A DNA stretch of 36,727 bases, from the NCBI GenBank assembly GCA_904420005.1, contig CAJFTT010000058.1, positions 1-36,727 on the forward strand, given 5' to 3'. This DNA is from Candidatus Tabaqchalia intestinavium. GTDB taxonomy: Bacteria; Bacillota; Clostridia; Oscillospirales; CAJFTT01. Position 1 is the stretch's first letter. Every line of letters begins with the position of its first letter. The position numbers and the translations under genes were made by a program. Positions 16,354 to 23,962 of this stretch are shown in pieces. The notes under the pieces were generated by a model. The model saw only the letters and a program-made list of their open reading frames with translations, searched no databases and was not told where the DNA came from.

Positions 16354-17271
16354 ATGAACGGAATTGTTTGCATCAATAAGCCGCCGGCGTTCACTTCCTT
16401 CGACGTGATCGCCAAGGCGCGCGGGATCCTGCGCCTGCGCAAAATGGGCCACGCCGGGACGCTCGACCCGATGGCCACCGGCGTGCTGCCGGTGTTTCTC
16501 GGCGGGGCGACGAAGGCCATCGGCCTCATGGAGGATCACGACAAGGAATATGTCGCGACGCTGCGCCTGGGGATGGAGACGGATACGCAGGATGTCTGGG
16601 GGACCGTGACGCGCACCGCGCCGCCGGCGGATGAGCGGGCGCTCGAAGCGGTGCTGCCGCGCTTTCGCGGGGAGATCTGGCAGACACCGCCCATGTATTC
16701 GGCGGTGCAGGTCGGCGGGCGGCGGCTGTACGACCTCGCGCGCGCGGGGGTTGAGGTGGAGCGCCCGGCCCGAAAAATCGCGGTTTATGCGCTGGAATTG
16801 TTGGGGCCGGGCGAGGCCCCTGGGGAATATCGCCTGCGTGTGCGCTGCTCGAAGGGCAGTTACATCCGGACGCTGTGCGCCGATATTGGCGCGGCGCTGG
16901 GCTGCGGCGGCGCGATGGCGGCGCTGTGCCGCACGCATTCCTGCGGGTTTTCGCTGTCGGATTGCGTCACGCTCGAGCAGCTGCAGGCGCTGCGGGATAC
17001 GGGGGCGCCGTTCCCTGTGCTGCCGCTGGCGCGGGCGTTCCCCGATCTGCCGCAGCTGACCGTAACGCGCAAACAGGCCGCGCGGTTTCTGTGCGGCGCG
17101 CCGCTTGCGGCGGAGCGGCTCAAGCGGCCGGTCGAGGGCCGCGCGCTGGTGTTCGCGCCCGACGGCACGCTGCTGGGCTTGGGGGAGGCGGCAGAAGAGG
17201 CGCTGCGCCCGGTGAAGCTCTTCTGCGCGCGGGAAGAATTTTTAGCCGGGGCAGACGGTACGCAGGCTTGA
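16354..17271 (+). CDS. truB: tRNA pseudouridine-55 synthase
   Basis: This 305-aa protein makes pseudouridine at position 55 of tRNA T-arms. The catalytic Asp is D38 in GHAGTLDPMATGVLP. Other family motifs are KEYVATLRLGMETDTQD, then TPPMYSAVQVGGRRLYDLAR, and RCSKGSYIRTLCADIG. A short C-terminal PUA-like region covers about 230-300. ATG 16354 follows CAGGAGG. It is 24 bp downstream of nrnA and is probably co-transcribed. The 217-bp gap after it, before ribF, contains a short CCCCG-GC-GGGG hairpin followed by TTCTTT, a weak terminator candidate. Confidence 0.96.
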   Translation: MNGIVCINKPPAFTSFDVIAKARGILRLRKMGHAGTLDPMATGVLPVFLGGATKAIGLMEDHDKEYVATLRLGMETDTQDVWGTVTRTAPPADERALEAVLPRFRGEIWQTPPMYSAVQVGGRRLYDLARAGVEVERPARKIAVYALELLGPGEAPGEYRLRVRCSKGSYIRTLCADIGAALGCGGAMAALCRTHSCGFSLSDCVTLEQLQALRDTGAPFPVLPLARAFPDLPQLTVTRKQAARFLCGAPLAAERLKRPVEGRALVFAPDGTLLGLGEAAEEALRPVKLFCAREEFLAGADGTQA

Positions 17272-17488
17272 ACGCCTGGCCGGGGCTGAAAAAGGCTGCC
17301 TCGCCTGACAGATCCGGCCGGCCCTGTTTTTGCCGTGACAAGAGGCAGGCCCCGGCGGGGCGTTCTTTCCAAAGAAAAATGCAGAAACCGCGTTCGGATA
17401 TTTTTGACGGAGATTTCCGGCGCGCTGTCCCCCTTGGTCCGGGGACGCTGCCTTCCCATTCCGATTATGAAAGAAAGGAGCGGCGCAC

Positions 17489-18397
17489 GTGAAGATCGTA
17501 TCTTATGAAGAGGCGCGGCAGTCCCGCCGGGTGCTGGCGCTCGGCGCGTTTGACGGCGTGCATACGGCGCACCGGCAGGTGCTCGAGTGCGCGCGCACAC
17601 TCGCGGCCCGGCTGGGGGCGACGCCGGGGGTGCTGACGTTTCGCACCGATCCGTCGGATCTGCTGGGCGCGCGGCAGCCGCTCCTGACGGTGGGGGAGGA
17701 GAAAGAGGCGCTGCTCGCCGCGGCGGATATGGAGGAGCTGATTTATCTCGCTTTCACCCCTGCGCGCCGCGATCAGAGCGCCGAGGCCTTTCTCTCCGAG
17801 CTTGCGGCGCGGCTGACGCCGGCGGGGCTGTGCTGCGGTTATAACTTTCATTTCGGCCGGGCCGCGGCGGGGGACGCCGCTTTGCTCGCCGCTTTCGGCC
17901 GGCGGCACGGTATCGAGGTCGTCTGCCAGCCGGAAATCGGCGCAGGGGGCGCGCCGGTCAGCGCGACGGCCATTCGCGCGCTGCTGCGCGCGGGCCGCGT
18001 CGAAGAGGCGAACCGGCTGCTGGGCTATGCGTTTTTCCTGCGCGGGCCGGTGATCTCCGGCCGGCATCTGGGGCATGTGCTCGGCACGCCCACCATCAAT
18101 CAAGCCTTTCCCGCCGGCAAGCTCGTGCCGAAATACGGCGTCTATGCCGCGCAGGCGCAGATCGGGGGAAAGTGGTATCCCGGCGTGGCCAATATCGGCG
18201 TCAAGCCGACGGTCGGCAGCGACGCGCCGCTGTGCGAGACGTACATCCTCGATTTTTCCGGCGACCTGTATGGAAAGATGGTGACGGTCCGGTTATTGCA
18301 TTTCCTGCGGGAAGAGCGGCGGTTCGCGGATCTCGACGAGCTCAAAGCGCAGATCGCAGCGGATGTCGCGGCGGTGCGCGCCGGCAATCTTGAATAA
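17489..18397 (+). CDS. ribF: bifunctional riboflavin kinase/FMN adenylyltransferase
   Basis: This 302-aa RibF makes FMN and FAD. The N-terminal adenylyltransferase half has LGAFDGVHTAHR; the usual HxGH reads HTAH here, a Gly-to-Ala change in a nucleotide-binding motif. CGYNFHFGR and PVSATAIRALLRAGR are also visible. The C-terminal kinase half has GTPTINQ, where PTAN is usual, then PKYGVYAAQ, GVANIGVKPTVG and FSGDLYGK. GTG 17489 follows AAAGGAG at 9 nt. No FMN riboswitch is visible upstream. It belongs to the standard truB-ribF-rpsO order. Confidence 0.94.
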   Translation: MKIVSYEEARQSRRVLALGAFDGVHTAHRQVLECARTLAARLGATPGVLTFRTDPSDLLGARQPLLTVGEEKEALLAAADMEELIYLAFTPARRDQSAEAFLSELAARLTPAGLCCGYNFHFGRAAAGDAALLAAFGRRHGIEVVCQPEIGAGGAPVSATAIRALLRAGRVEEANRLLGYAFFLRGPVISGRHLGHVLGTPTINQAFPAGKLVPKYGVYAAQAQIGGKWYPGVANIGVKPTVGSDAPLCETYILDFSGDLYGKMVTVRLLHFLREERRFADLDELKAQIAADVAAVRAGNLE

Positions 18398-18431
18398 AAA
18401 CTGAATATTCCGCAAATTAGAGAAATTAAGA

Positions 18432-18460
18432 TTTACAAATACGCAAATCGGTGATAAAAT
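18432..18460 (+). promoter_or_regulatory. sigma-A promoter of rpsO
   Basis: TTTACA (18432-18437) and TAAAAT (18455-18460) have a 17-bp spacer. The start near 18467 gives a ~100-nt leader with GC-rich pairing potential (GCGACCGCGG region). S15 autoregulates through its leader in several bacteria, so a similar element is possible but not proven. Confidence 0.8.
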
Positions 18461-18567
18461 AAACTCGTATATGACCGGTTGCCTGGATTGGGGCGTTTGC
18501 CGCGACCGCGGAGACACCGCAGCCCTCTTCTAAGCTTCCCGGTACAATGTAAAAGAGGTGACAAATC

Positions 18568-18831
18568 ATGGAAAAAGAACTCAAGACCAGCATCATTGAA
18601 GCCAATGCCATCCATGAGGGCGACACGGGCTCTCCCGAGGTGCAGATCGCGATCCTCACCAAGCGCATCGCAGACCTGACCGAGCATCTGAAGGTGCATA
18701 AGAATGACCATCATTCTCACCGCGGCCTGCTCAAGATGGTCGGCCATCGCCGCAATCTGCTCAACTACCTCATGAAGAAGGACATCAACCGTTACCGCGC
18801 GATCATCGAAAAACTCGGAATCCGCAAATAA
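18568..18831 (+). CDS. rpsO: 30S ribosomal protein S15
   Basis: This 87-aa S15 (family 88-89 aa) binds 16S rRNA helices 20-22 in early 30S assembly. Conserved parts are [44 protein letters not shown] and [15 protein letters not shown] 18568 follows AAAGAGGTG. It has its own promoter and a ~100-nt leader, and it is followed by a GGGGCG...CGCCCC hairpin and then pnp, the classic rpsO-pnp pair. Confidence 0.98.
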   Translation: MEKELKTSIIEANAIHEGDTGSPEVQIAILTKRIADLTEHLKVHKNDHHSHRGLLKMVGHRRNLLNYLMKKDINRYRAIIEKLGIRK

Positions 18832-18838
18832 CAAGCTG

Positions 18839-18865
18839 GGGCGGCTTTGTTCAAAGTCGCCCCAA
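18839..18865 (+). other. rpsO-pnp intergenic hairpin
   Basis: GGGGCGGCTTTG-TTC-AAAGTCGCCCC forms a stable hairpin followed by AAAATTGG instead of a T-run. It may be a weak terminator or an mRNA-processing site; in E. coli the equivalent interval holds both. Confidence 0.5.
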
Positions 18866-19015
18866 AATTGGTTTATGAGGGGGAAAGCCGGGTTTTTAGC
18901 AGTGAATCGGGTGCTGAACCCGCGCGTTTTGCGCCGCAGCCGTTCAGCTTCGGATTTATTGCTAAACCCCAGCGGGAACCCTTGTAATAGAATTTATTTT
19001 ACAGGAGGTATTCCC

Positions 19016-21121
19016 ATGCAAAAGACGTATACCATGCAGCTGGCCGGCCGTCCGCTGGTCATTGAAATCGGCAAAACCGCGTTCCTCGCCAACGGCGCCT
19101 GCCTTGTGCGTTACGGCGACACCGTCATCCATTGCGCCGCGACGGCTTCCGCCCGTCCGCGTGACGGTATCGATTTCCTGCCGCTGAGCGTGGACTTTGA
19201 AGAGCGGCTGTATTCCGTCGGCCGGATCCCCGGTTCCTATCTCAAGCGCGAAGGCCGTCCCAGCCAGAAGGCTGTGCTGGCCTCCCGCGTCATCGACCGC
19301 CCGATCCGCCCGCTGTTCCCCAAGGATCTGCGCAATGACATCGCGATCAACTGCACTGTGCTGTCAGTGGATCCCGACTGCGCGCCGGACGTGACGGCGA
19401 TGATCGGCGCGTCCATCGCGCTGTCCATCTCGGACATTCCCTGGAACGGTCCGATCGCCGGCGTAGCCGTGGGTTATGTGGACGGCGAGATCATCATCAA
19501 CCCGACGCAGGATCAGCGCGCCAAGAGCGATCTTTCGCTCATCGTCTCCGCCACGGAGAAGAAAGTCTGCATGATCGAGGCGGGGGCCAACGAGATCCCC
19601 GAGGATATCATGTTCGATGCCATCATGAAAGGCTTCGAGATTGACCGCGAGATCGTCGCGTTCATCAATACCATCGTCGCGGAGGTTGGCAAGGAGAAAT
19701 TCACCTATCAGTCGATGGAGATGCCTGCCGACATGTTCGACAAGATCAAGGATTACGCTGTCGAAAAGGTCCGCGCCGCCATGGACACCAATGACAAGAA
19801 CGTCCGCGACGAGCGGCTGGAAGTGGTCTATGCCGACGTCAAGGAGCATTTCGCGGAGGAATATCCCGACAGCGAGCCGCAGATCGAGGAATGCCTGTAT
19901 AAGCTGCAGAAATTCGTCGTGCGCCGCTGGCTGCTCGACGACGGCAAGCGCGTCGACGGGCGCGGCATCGACGAGATCCGCCCGCTGTCCGCGGAGGTTG
20001 GCCTGCTGCCCCGCACGCACGGCTCCGGCCTGTTCTCCAGAGGGCAGACTCAGGTGCTCACCGTCGCGACGCTCGGCACGATCGGCGATTCCCAGCGGCT
20101 TGACGGCATCGATGATGAAGAGTCCAAGCGGTATATGCATCACTACAACATGCCGCCTTATTCGGTGGGCGAAGCGCGCGGCGTGCGGTCTCCGGGCCGC
20201 CGCGAGATCGGTCACGGCGCGCTGGCCGAGCGGGCGCTCGAGCCGGTCATCCCCGATGAGGAAACTTTCCCCTATGCCATCCGCCTCGTGTCGGAAGTCC
20301 TGTCGTCCAACGGCTCGACCTCGCAGGGTTCCATCTGTGGTTCGACGCTGGCGCTCATGGATGCCGGCGTGCCTATCTCGGCGCCGGTCGCAGGCATTTC
20401 CTGCGGCCTGATCACCGAGGGAGAGCGCTGGATGACCATGGTGGACATCCAGGGCGTGGAAGATTTCTTCGGCGACATGGACTTCAAGGTTGGCGGTACG
20501 CACAAGGGTATCACAGCCATCCAGATGGATCTCAAGATCGACGGCCTGACGCCGGAGATCATCAAAGAAGCGCTGGCCAAGACCAAGAAGGCCAGAGATT
20601 ATATCATTGACGAAGTCATTCTCAAGTGCATCGACAAGCCGCGTCCGGAGCTGTCGAAGTATGCGCCCAAAATGCTCAGCACGACCATTTCCGTCGACAA
20701 GATCAAGGATGTCATCGGCAAGGGCGGCAGCGTGATCCAGAAGATCTGCGCCGAGTGCAACGTCAAGATCGACGTCGAGGAGGACGGCCGCGTCTTCATC
20801 GCCGCGATGGACATCGACGAAGGCCGCCGCGCCCTGTCGATCATCGAGACCATCGCTAACGATCCGGAGGTCGGCGCATTCTATAAGGGCCGCGTCACCC
20901 GGCTGATGAACTTCGGCGCGTTCGTCGAGATCGCCCCGGGCAAGGAGGGCCTTGTGCATATTTCCAAGCTCGATATCGGCCGCGTCAACAAGGTCGAGGA
21001 TGTGGTGAGCGTCGGCGACACAGTGCTCGTTAAGGTTACGGATATCGATGACCAGGGCCGCATTAATCTCTCGCGCCGCGACGCGCTCATTGAGGTCGAC
21101 GGCAAGAAGGCGGAAAATTAA
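19016..21121 (+). CDS. pnp: polyribonucleotide nucleotidyltransferase
   Basis: This 701-aa PNPase is a 3'-5' phosphorolytic exoribonuclease. The first RNase PH domain covers about residues 10-145 (LVRYGDTVIHCAATAS). An alpha-helical linker follows, then the second RNase PH domain at about 315-460 (RTHGSGLFSRGQTQ, MHHYNMPPYSVGE). The KH domain is near 560-610 (VIGKGGSVIQKI) and the S1 domain covers about 625-695 (GRVTRLMNFGAFVEIAPGKEGLVHIS). ATG 19016 follows a strong AGGAGG; the frame is open 141 bp upstream but without a ribosome site. A strong terminator follows directly. Confidence 0.98.
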   Translation: MQKTYTMQLAGRPLVIEIGKTAFLANGACLVRYGDTVIHCAATASARPRDGIDFLPLSVDFEERLYSVGRIPGSYLKREGRPSQKAVLASRVIDRPIRPLFPKDLRNDIAINCTVLSVDPDCAPDVTAMIGASIALSISDIPWNGPIAGVAVGYVDGEIIINPTQDQRAKSDLSLIVSATEKKVCMIEAGANEIPEDIMFDAIMKGFEIDREIVAFINTIVAEVGKEKFTYQSMEMPADMFDKIKDYAVEKVRAAMDTNDKNVRDERLEVVYADVKEHFAEEYPDSEPQIEECLYKLQKFVVRRWLLDDGKRVDGRGIDEIRPLSAEVGLLPRTHGSGLFSRGQTQVLTVATLGTIGDSQRLDGIDDEESKRYMHHYNMPPYSVGEARGVRSPGRREIGHGALAERALEPVIPDEETFPYAIRLVSEVLSSNGSTSQGSICGSTLALMDAGVPISAPVAGISCGLITEGERWMTMVDIQGVEDFFGDMDFKVGGTHKGITAIQMDLKIDGLTPEIIKEALAKTKKARDYIIDEVILKCIDKPRPELSKYAPKMLSTTISVDKIKDVIGKGGSVIQKICAECNVKIDVEEDGRVFIAAMDIDEGRRALSIIETIANDPEVGAFYKGRVTRLMNFGAFVEIAPGKEGLVHISKLDIGRVNKVEDVVSVGDTVLVKVTDIDDQGRINLSRRDALIEVDGKKAEN

Positions 21122-21140
21122 ATCCTTTCCAAAGCTGATA

Positions 21141-21171
21141 AAAGGCGGGGCTTGCAAAGCCCCGCCTTTTT
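21141..21171 (+). terminator. intrinsic terminator after pnp
   Basis: The stem AAAGGCGGGGCTT / AAGCCCCGCCTTT is followed by TT, 20 bp after the pnp stop. It closes the long translation cluster. Confidence 0.93.
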
Positions 21172-21208
21172 GAATGTGGTCGCAAACTGTTTGAATGCGG
21201 CCGCAAAT
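21170..21208 (+). repeat. two-copy 18-nt direct repeat
   Basis: TTGAATGTGGTCGCAAAC (21170-21187) and TTGAATGCGGCCGCAAAT (21191-21208) differ at three positions and are spaced with a 21-nt period, immediately after the pnp terminator. Confidence 0.6.
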
Positions 21209-22029
21209 CGAGCGCTTCCTGCAGGGAGACGGGCCCGCGCTATGCACCGGACCCGCCTCTTTATGGCTCGAATCGACGAGAAAATCCCCCATGCAATGGG
21301 CGGATCGCTGGCAAATAAAAACAGGTTCCCGCGTTGGCAGGACCCGAAAAAACAACATATATGAAAATATAGGCAATCGCATGATACAGCTCCGCGTAAT
21401 GGTTCGTATCGCAAAATATGAGGCTGAGCATTTTTGTGTATAGCTCGCTTTGCAGTGCTGCTGCAAGAGGTAGGCCTTTGTAGGCCGGTTCAAATCACCT
21501 GGTTCAACGGGGCTTTGTTTGGATTGCATCGTCGCAATGAAGCAGTTTCCCGGATACGGGAGATGAAAATCCAGGAGGCGGGCGAATATACGAAGCGTTC
21601 CCCACATCCGGGGGATGAAGTATGGGAGCACCGCAGGCGCGCGGCGAAAGTCACCGAGGCGCAAGGCACGCGAGGCAGCGTCCCAATGCCGCGCCGCCCT
21701 TTGCAAGTGGCGGACAGGGCGATAAAAGCCGGCTTATAACCCCATGAAACACAGCTTTCCGCCTCTTTCGGCGCGAGGGGCGCCGCGGAGAAGCGGAATC
21801 TTCCGGCCCATGCGGCCAACGCGCTGGGGAGATCCAGAGGCCCTGCCAGCGCAATTCACCTCGGGGCAAAATCCTCCGCGCGCCCCGCCGGCGGCCAAGC
21901 CTGCACTTCCGGGACGGCCCGGCAATATCCCCGCGCGGGCCGGCGCGTATCATGTGCTGCTGCGAAAAATGCCGGAGCTCATCTTTCCGCGCGCCCGCCG
22001 GCCGCAACAGGACACAAAGCCGTAAATGC
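21172..22029. other. long gene-poor region after pnp
   Basis: Nearly 860 bp show no open frame with a ribosome site and recognisable product. The first ~270 bp are AT-richer than the surroundings; the rest is GC-rich. Two adjacent hairpins are visible near 21450-21490: TTGCAG-TGCTG-CTGCAA and GGCCT-TTGT-AGGCC. I checked for tRNA, tmRNA, SRP RNA and RNase P signatures and found none. Confidence 0.5.
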
Positions 22030-22068
22030 GCGCCGGGCCGCCCGTGGGCGAGCCACGTGGGCCGGCGC
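22030..22068 (-). terminator. possible terminator of the arsR-araC unit
   Basis: GCGCCGG and CCGGCGC arms with inner CGTGG/CCACG pairing lie 18 bp after the AraC stop on the minus strand. The following ATTT run is short. Confidence 0.4.
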
Positions 22069-22086
22069 AGCTTTGCCCTGCGGCGG

Positions 22087-23091
22087 TTAACGGTCGGGGG
22101 ACACGCCATGAAATTTTCGGTATTCCGTCGGCAGAATCTGCGCGATCTCCTTGAAGGCTTTGGTGAATTTTCCCTGCGTTTCGTATCCGACCTTCCGCGC
22201 GATCATGGCGATGCTGTCGTCGGTTTCCCGCAGCAGCTTCATCGCCTGCCGGACGCGATATTCCTTCATATAGGAGGCGATCGGCAATCCATAGACAGCT
22301 TTGAAAACCGCCTTGAGGGAGGAAGTATTGATTAGGTATTTTTTGGAAAGAGCCTCGATGGTGAAGCGTTGATCCAGATGCTGCACCAGAAAATCCCGGA
22401 TTTCCTTGATCAGCTCCGTCTGCTGGGAAACATACTGTGACAGCCCCGGTGCCCGCTCCGGCTCGAGCTGACTTAAATACAGCAGGATTTCCTGCGCTTT
22501 CAGACGGTAATAGGGAACCCGGAGCGCATCCGGCAGCGCGTACAGCGGCGCAAAAATATGCTCTGTCGTCTGGCTGGCGGGGAGGCCGACCGGCGCCGCA
22601 CCCGCGCTGAATTTCGCGCAGACCGCCTGCACGTCGAAGCCGGCTTCCCGCAGGACTTCGGGGCAGTGCGCCTGCAGTTGCCGGGGATGGACCGTCACGG
22701 AAATCCCTTCGTAAAATCCCAGCGGAAGGATCATTTCGGAATCCGCGCAGCGGTCGAGGGTATGCAGGCACACGTCGCCCGCTCCGAGATAAATGGCCGC
22801 GCCCCGCATGCTCCAGCCGATGCGGCCCGCGCGGCAATGATCGATTTCCAGCACCGAATCGTCGGCCCGGTGCCGGAACTGCACGCGCTCCGCGAGATAT
22901 TGGTGGAACGAAACCTCGACGCCGTCAAACACGGCGAAGCGCTCGATGCGGCCCTTTCCATCTGTCAAAACTGTGAGCGGCGCGTCGGGCGCCTGGGTAC
23001 TGCTCTGCGGCGCGGCATGCCGCCGGATCTCGAAACGCCCCGCCGGGACCGCCTGCAATGCGGCGGCAATGGCTTCCTGTTTTTCCTTCAT
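22087..23091 (-). CDS. AraC-family transcription regulator
   Basis: This 334-aa protein has an unassigned N-terminal sensor region (about 1-220) and a C-terminal AraC double HTH (about 230-330). The latter shows FTIEALSKKYLINTSSLKAVFKAVYGLPIASYMKEYR and IAMIARKVGYETQGKFTKAFKEI, the two recognition units of the fold. The N-terminal half resembles the long sensor of AraC regulators found with siderophore or stress genes (SMRGAAIYLGAGDVCLHTL). ATG 23091 follows AAGGTGAG. It lies 23 bp after the ArsR gene on the same strand, so the pair is probably one unit, divergent from the metal-efflux genes. Its ligand and targets are not evident. Confidence 0.9.
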   Translation of the reverse strand: MKEKQEAIAAALQAVPAGRFEIRRHAAPQSSTQAPDAPLTVLTDGKGRIERFAVFDGVEVSFHQYLAERVQFRHRADDSVLEIDHCRAGRIGWSMRGAAIYLGAGDVCLHTLDRCADSEMILPLGFYEGISVTVHPRQLQAHCPEVLREAGFDVQAVCAKFSAGAAPVGLPASQTTEHIFAPLYALPDALRVPYYRLKAQEILLYLSQLEPERAPGLSQYVSQQTELIKEIRDFLVQHLDQRFTIEALSKKYLINTSSLKAVFKAVYGLPIASYMKEYRVRQAMKLLRETDDSIAMIARKVGYETQGKFTKAFKEIAQILPTEYRKFHGVSPDR

Positions 23092-23114
23092 GGCTCACCT
23101 TCTTTTCCGCCGCT

Positions 23115-23477
23115 TCACGAGGAAGGGCAGGAGATCTCGACCATTTTTTCGATCATGCGGTGCAGCAGCTGCGCCTGCTCGGTGTCGGCAGCTTTGTAAT
23201 AGACCTCTTTGCCGTCTCGGCGGCTGACGATCAGGCCGCTGTTCTTCAGTTGACGCAGATGATGGGAGACGGCGGGGCTGCTCATGCCGACCAGCGAGGA
23301 GAGGTTGATGACGCATTCTTCGCAATGACATAGCAGCCAGAAAATCCGGATGCGGCTGCCGTCGCAGAGCTGCTTGAAAATATCGGCAACCGTCTGAAAA
23401 TCCGATTCTTTGGGCATGCTTTTCAGGTTCTGTTCGATCGGCTGCCCGTGGTCGTGCGGTAAAGCTGTGTTTGGCAT
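23115..23477 (-). CDS. ArsR/SmtB-family metal-responsive repressor
   Basis: This 120-aa winged-helix repressor has the ArsR pattern LCDGSRIRIFWLL followed by CHCEECVINLSSLVGMSSPAVSHHLRQLKNSGLIVSRR. Cysteines at 38, 50, 52 and 55, an N-terminal His pair (PHDHG) and a C-terminal Cys are candidate Zn/Cd ligands. Family members dissociate from DNA upon metal binding. ATG 23477 follows AAAGGGGG. It is transcribed away from an HMA protein and P1B ATPase, the typical regulator-pump arrangement. Its own promoter may be the weak TTTCCG-17-TATACA on the minus strand (-10 at 23502-23497). Substrate identity (Zn or Cd) is inferred from the pump. Confidence 0.92.
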   Translation of the reverse strand: MPNTALPHDHGQPIEQNLKSMPKESDFQTVADIFKQLCDGSRIRIFWLLCHCEECVINLSSLVGMSSPAVSHHLRQLKNSGLIVSRRDGKEVYYKAADTEQAQLLHRMIEKMVEISCPSS

Positions 23478-23620
23478 GGGCGTGCCCCCTTTCTGATGTA
23501 TAGTTTACCACAATTTTCGCGGAAATGGTACCCGGCAGATCCGAATCCGGAGCGCCGGTGAGTTAGTTGGTCCAAACGGAACGATTTTTATCCCAAATAG
23601 AAGGGCCTTTCGTCCAGGGG

Positions 23621-23649
23621 TTGACGCGGCGAAGCGATCAGCATATCAT
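23621..23649 (+). promoter_or_regulatory. promoter of the metal-efflux genes
   Basis: TTGACG (23621-23626) and TATCAT (23644-23649) are 17 bp apart. Just downstream, an AT-rich stretch with CAATT-N12-AATTG (about 23659-23680) could be the ArsR operator, but it does not match a published box well. Confidence 0.7.
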
Positions 23650-23701
23650 AGAACTAAACAATTAAGCAATCTTTGAATTGATAAGAAAAGGGGATTGTAT
23701 C

Positions 23702-23920
23702 ATGAAAAAGGTATATAAGATCGAAGTAGACTGCGCCAATTGCGCCAACAAAATGGAGGAGGCCGCGCGCAAGACGCCGGGCGTCCAGGCAGCGACCGTC
23801 AATTTCATGACGCTCAAGATGAATGTGGAATTTGAGCCGGGACAGGATCCTGCGGCCGTGATGCAGCAGGTTCGCAGGAACTGCAAAAAAGTGGAGGACG
23901 ACTGCGAGATCTATCTGTAA
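23702..23920 (+). CDS. stand-alone HMA-domain metallochaperone
   Basis: This 72-aa protein is one heavy-metal-associated domain. The metal-binding CxxC is C11-A-N-C14 in IEVDCANCANKMEEAA, followed by GVQAATVNFMTLKMNVEF, the usual beta-alpha-beta order. Many clostridial Zn/Cd ATPases carry this domain fused at the N-terminus; here it is a separate gene 42 bp before an ATPase that lacks it. ATG 23702 follows AAAGGGG; a longer frame starts at 23678 but without a ribosome site. It probably delivers metal to the pump. Confidence 0.92.
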   Translation: MKKVYKIEVDCANCANKMEEAARKTPGVQAATVNFMTLKMNVEFEPGQDPAAVMQQVRRNCKKVEDDCEIYL

Positions 23921-23962
23921 CGGTCGCCCGCCGACCGGCGGGTAGGGAAGGGGATTTGTGCG

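Noticed and set aside
17272-17488. Possible FMN riboswitch before ribF
   Set aside because: The conserved FMN-aptamer segments are absent; only a weak terminator-like hairpin is seen.
21470-21520. tRNA-like GGTTCAAATC with a variable-arm-like hairpin upstream
   Set aside because: The T-stem does not close properly, no acceptor stem or 7-nt anticodon loop can be drawn.
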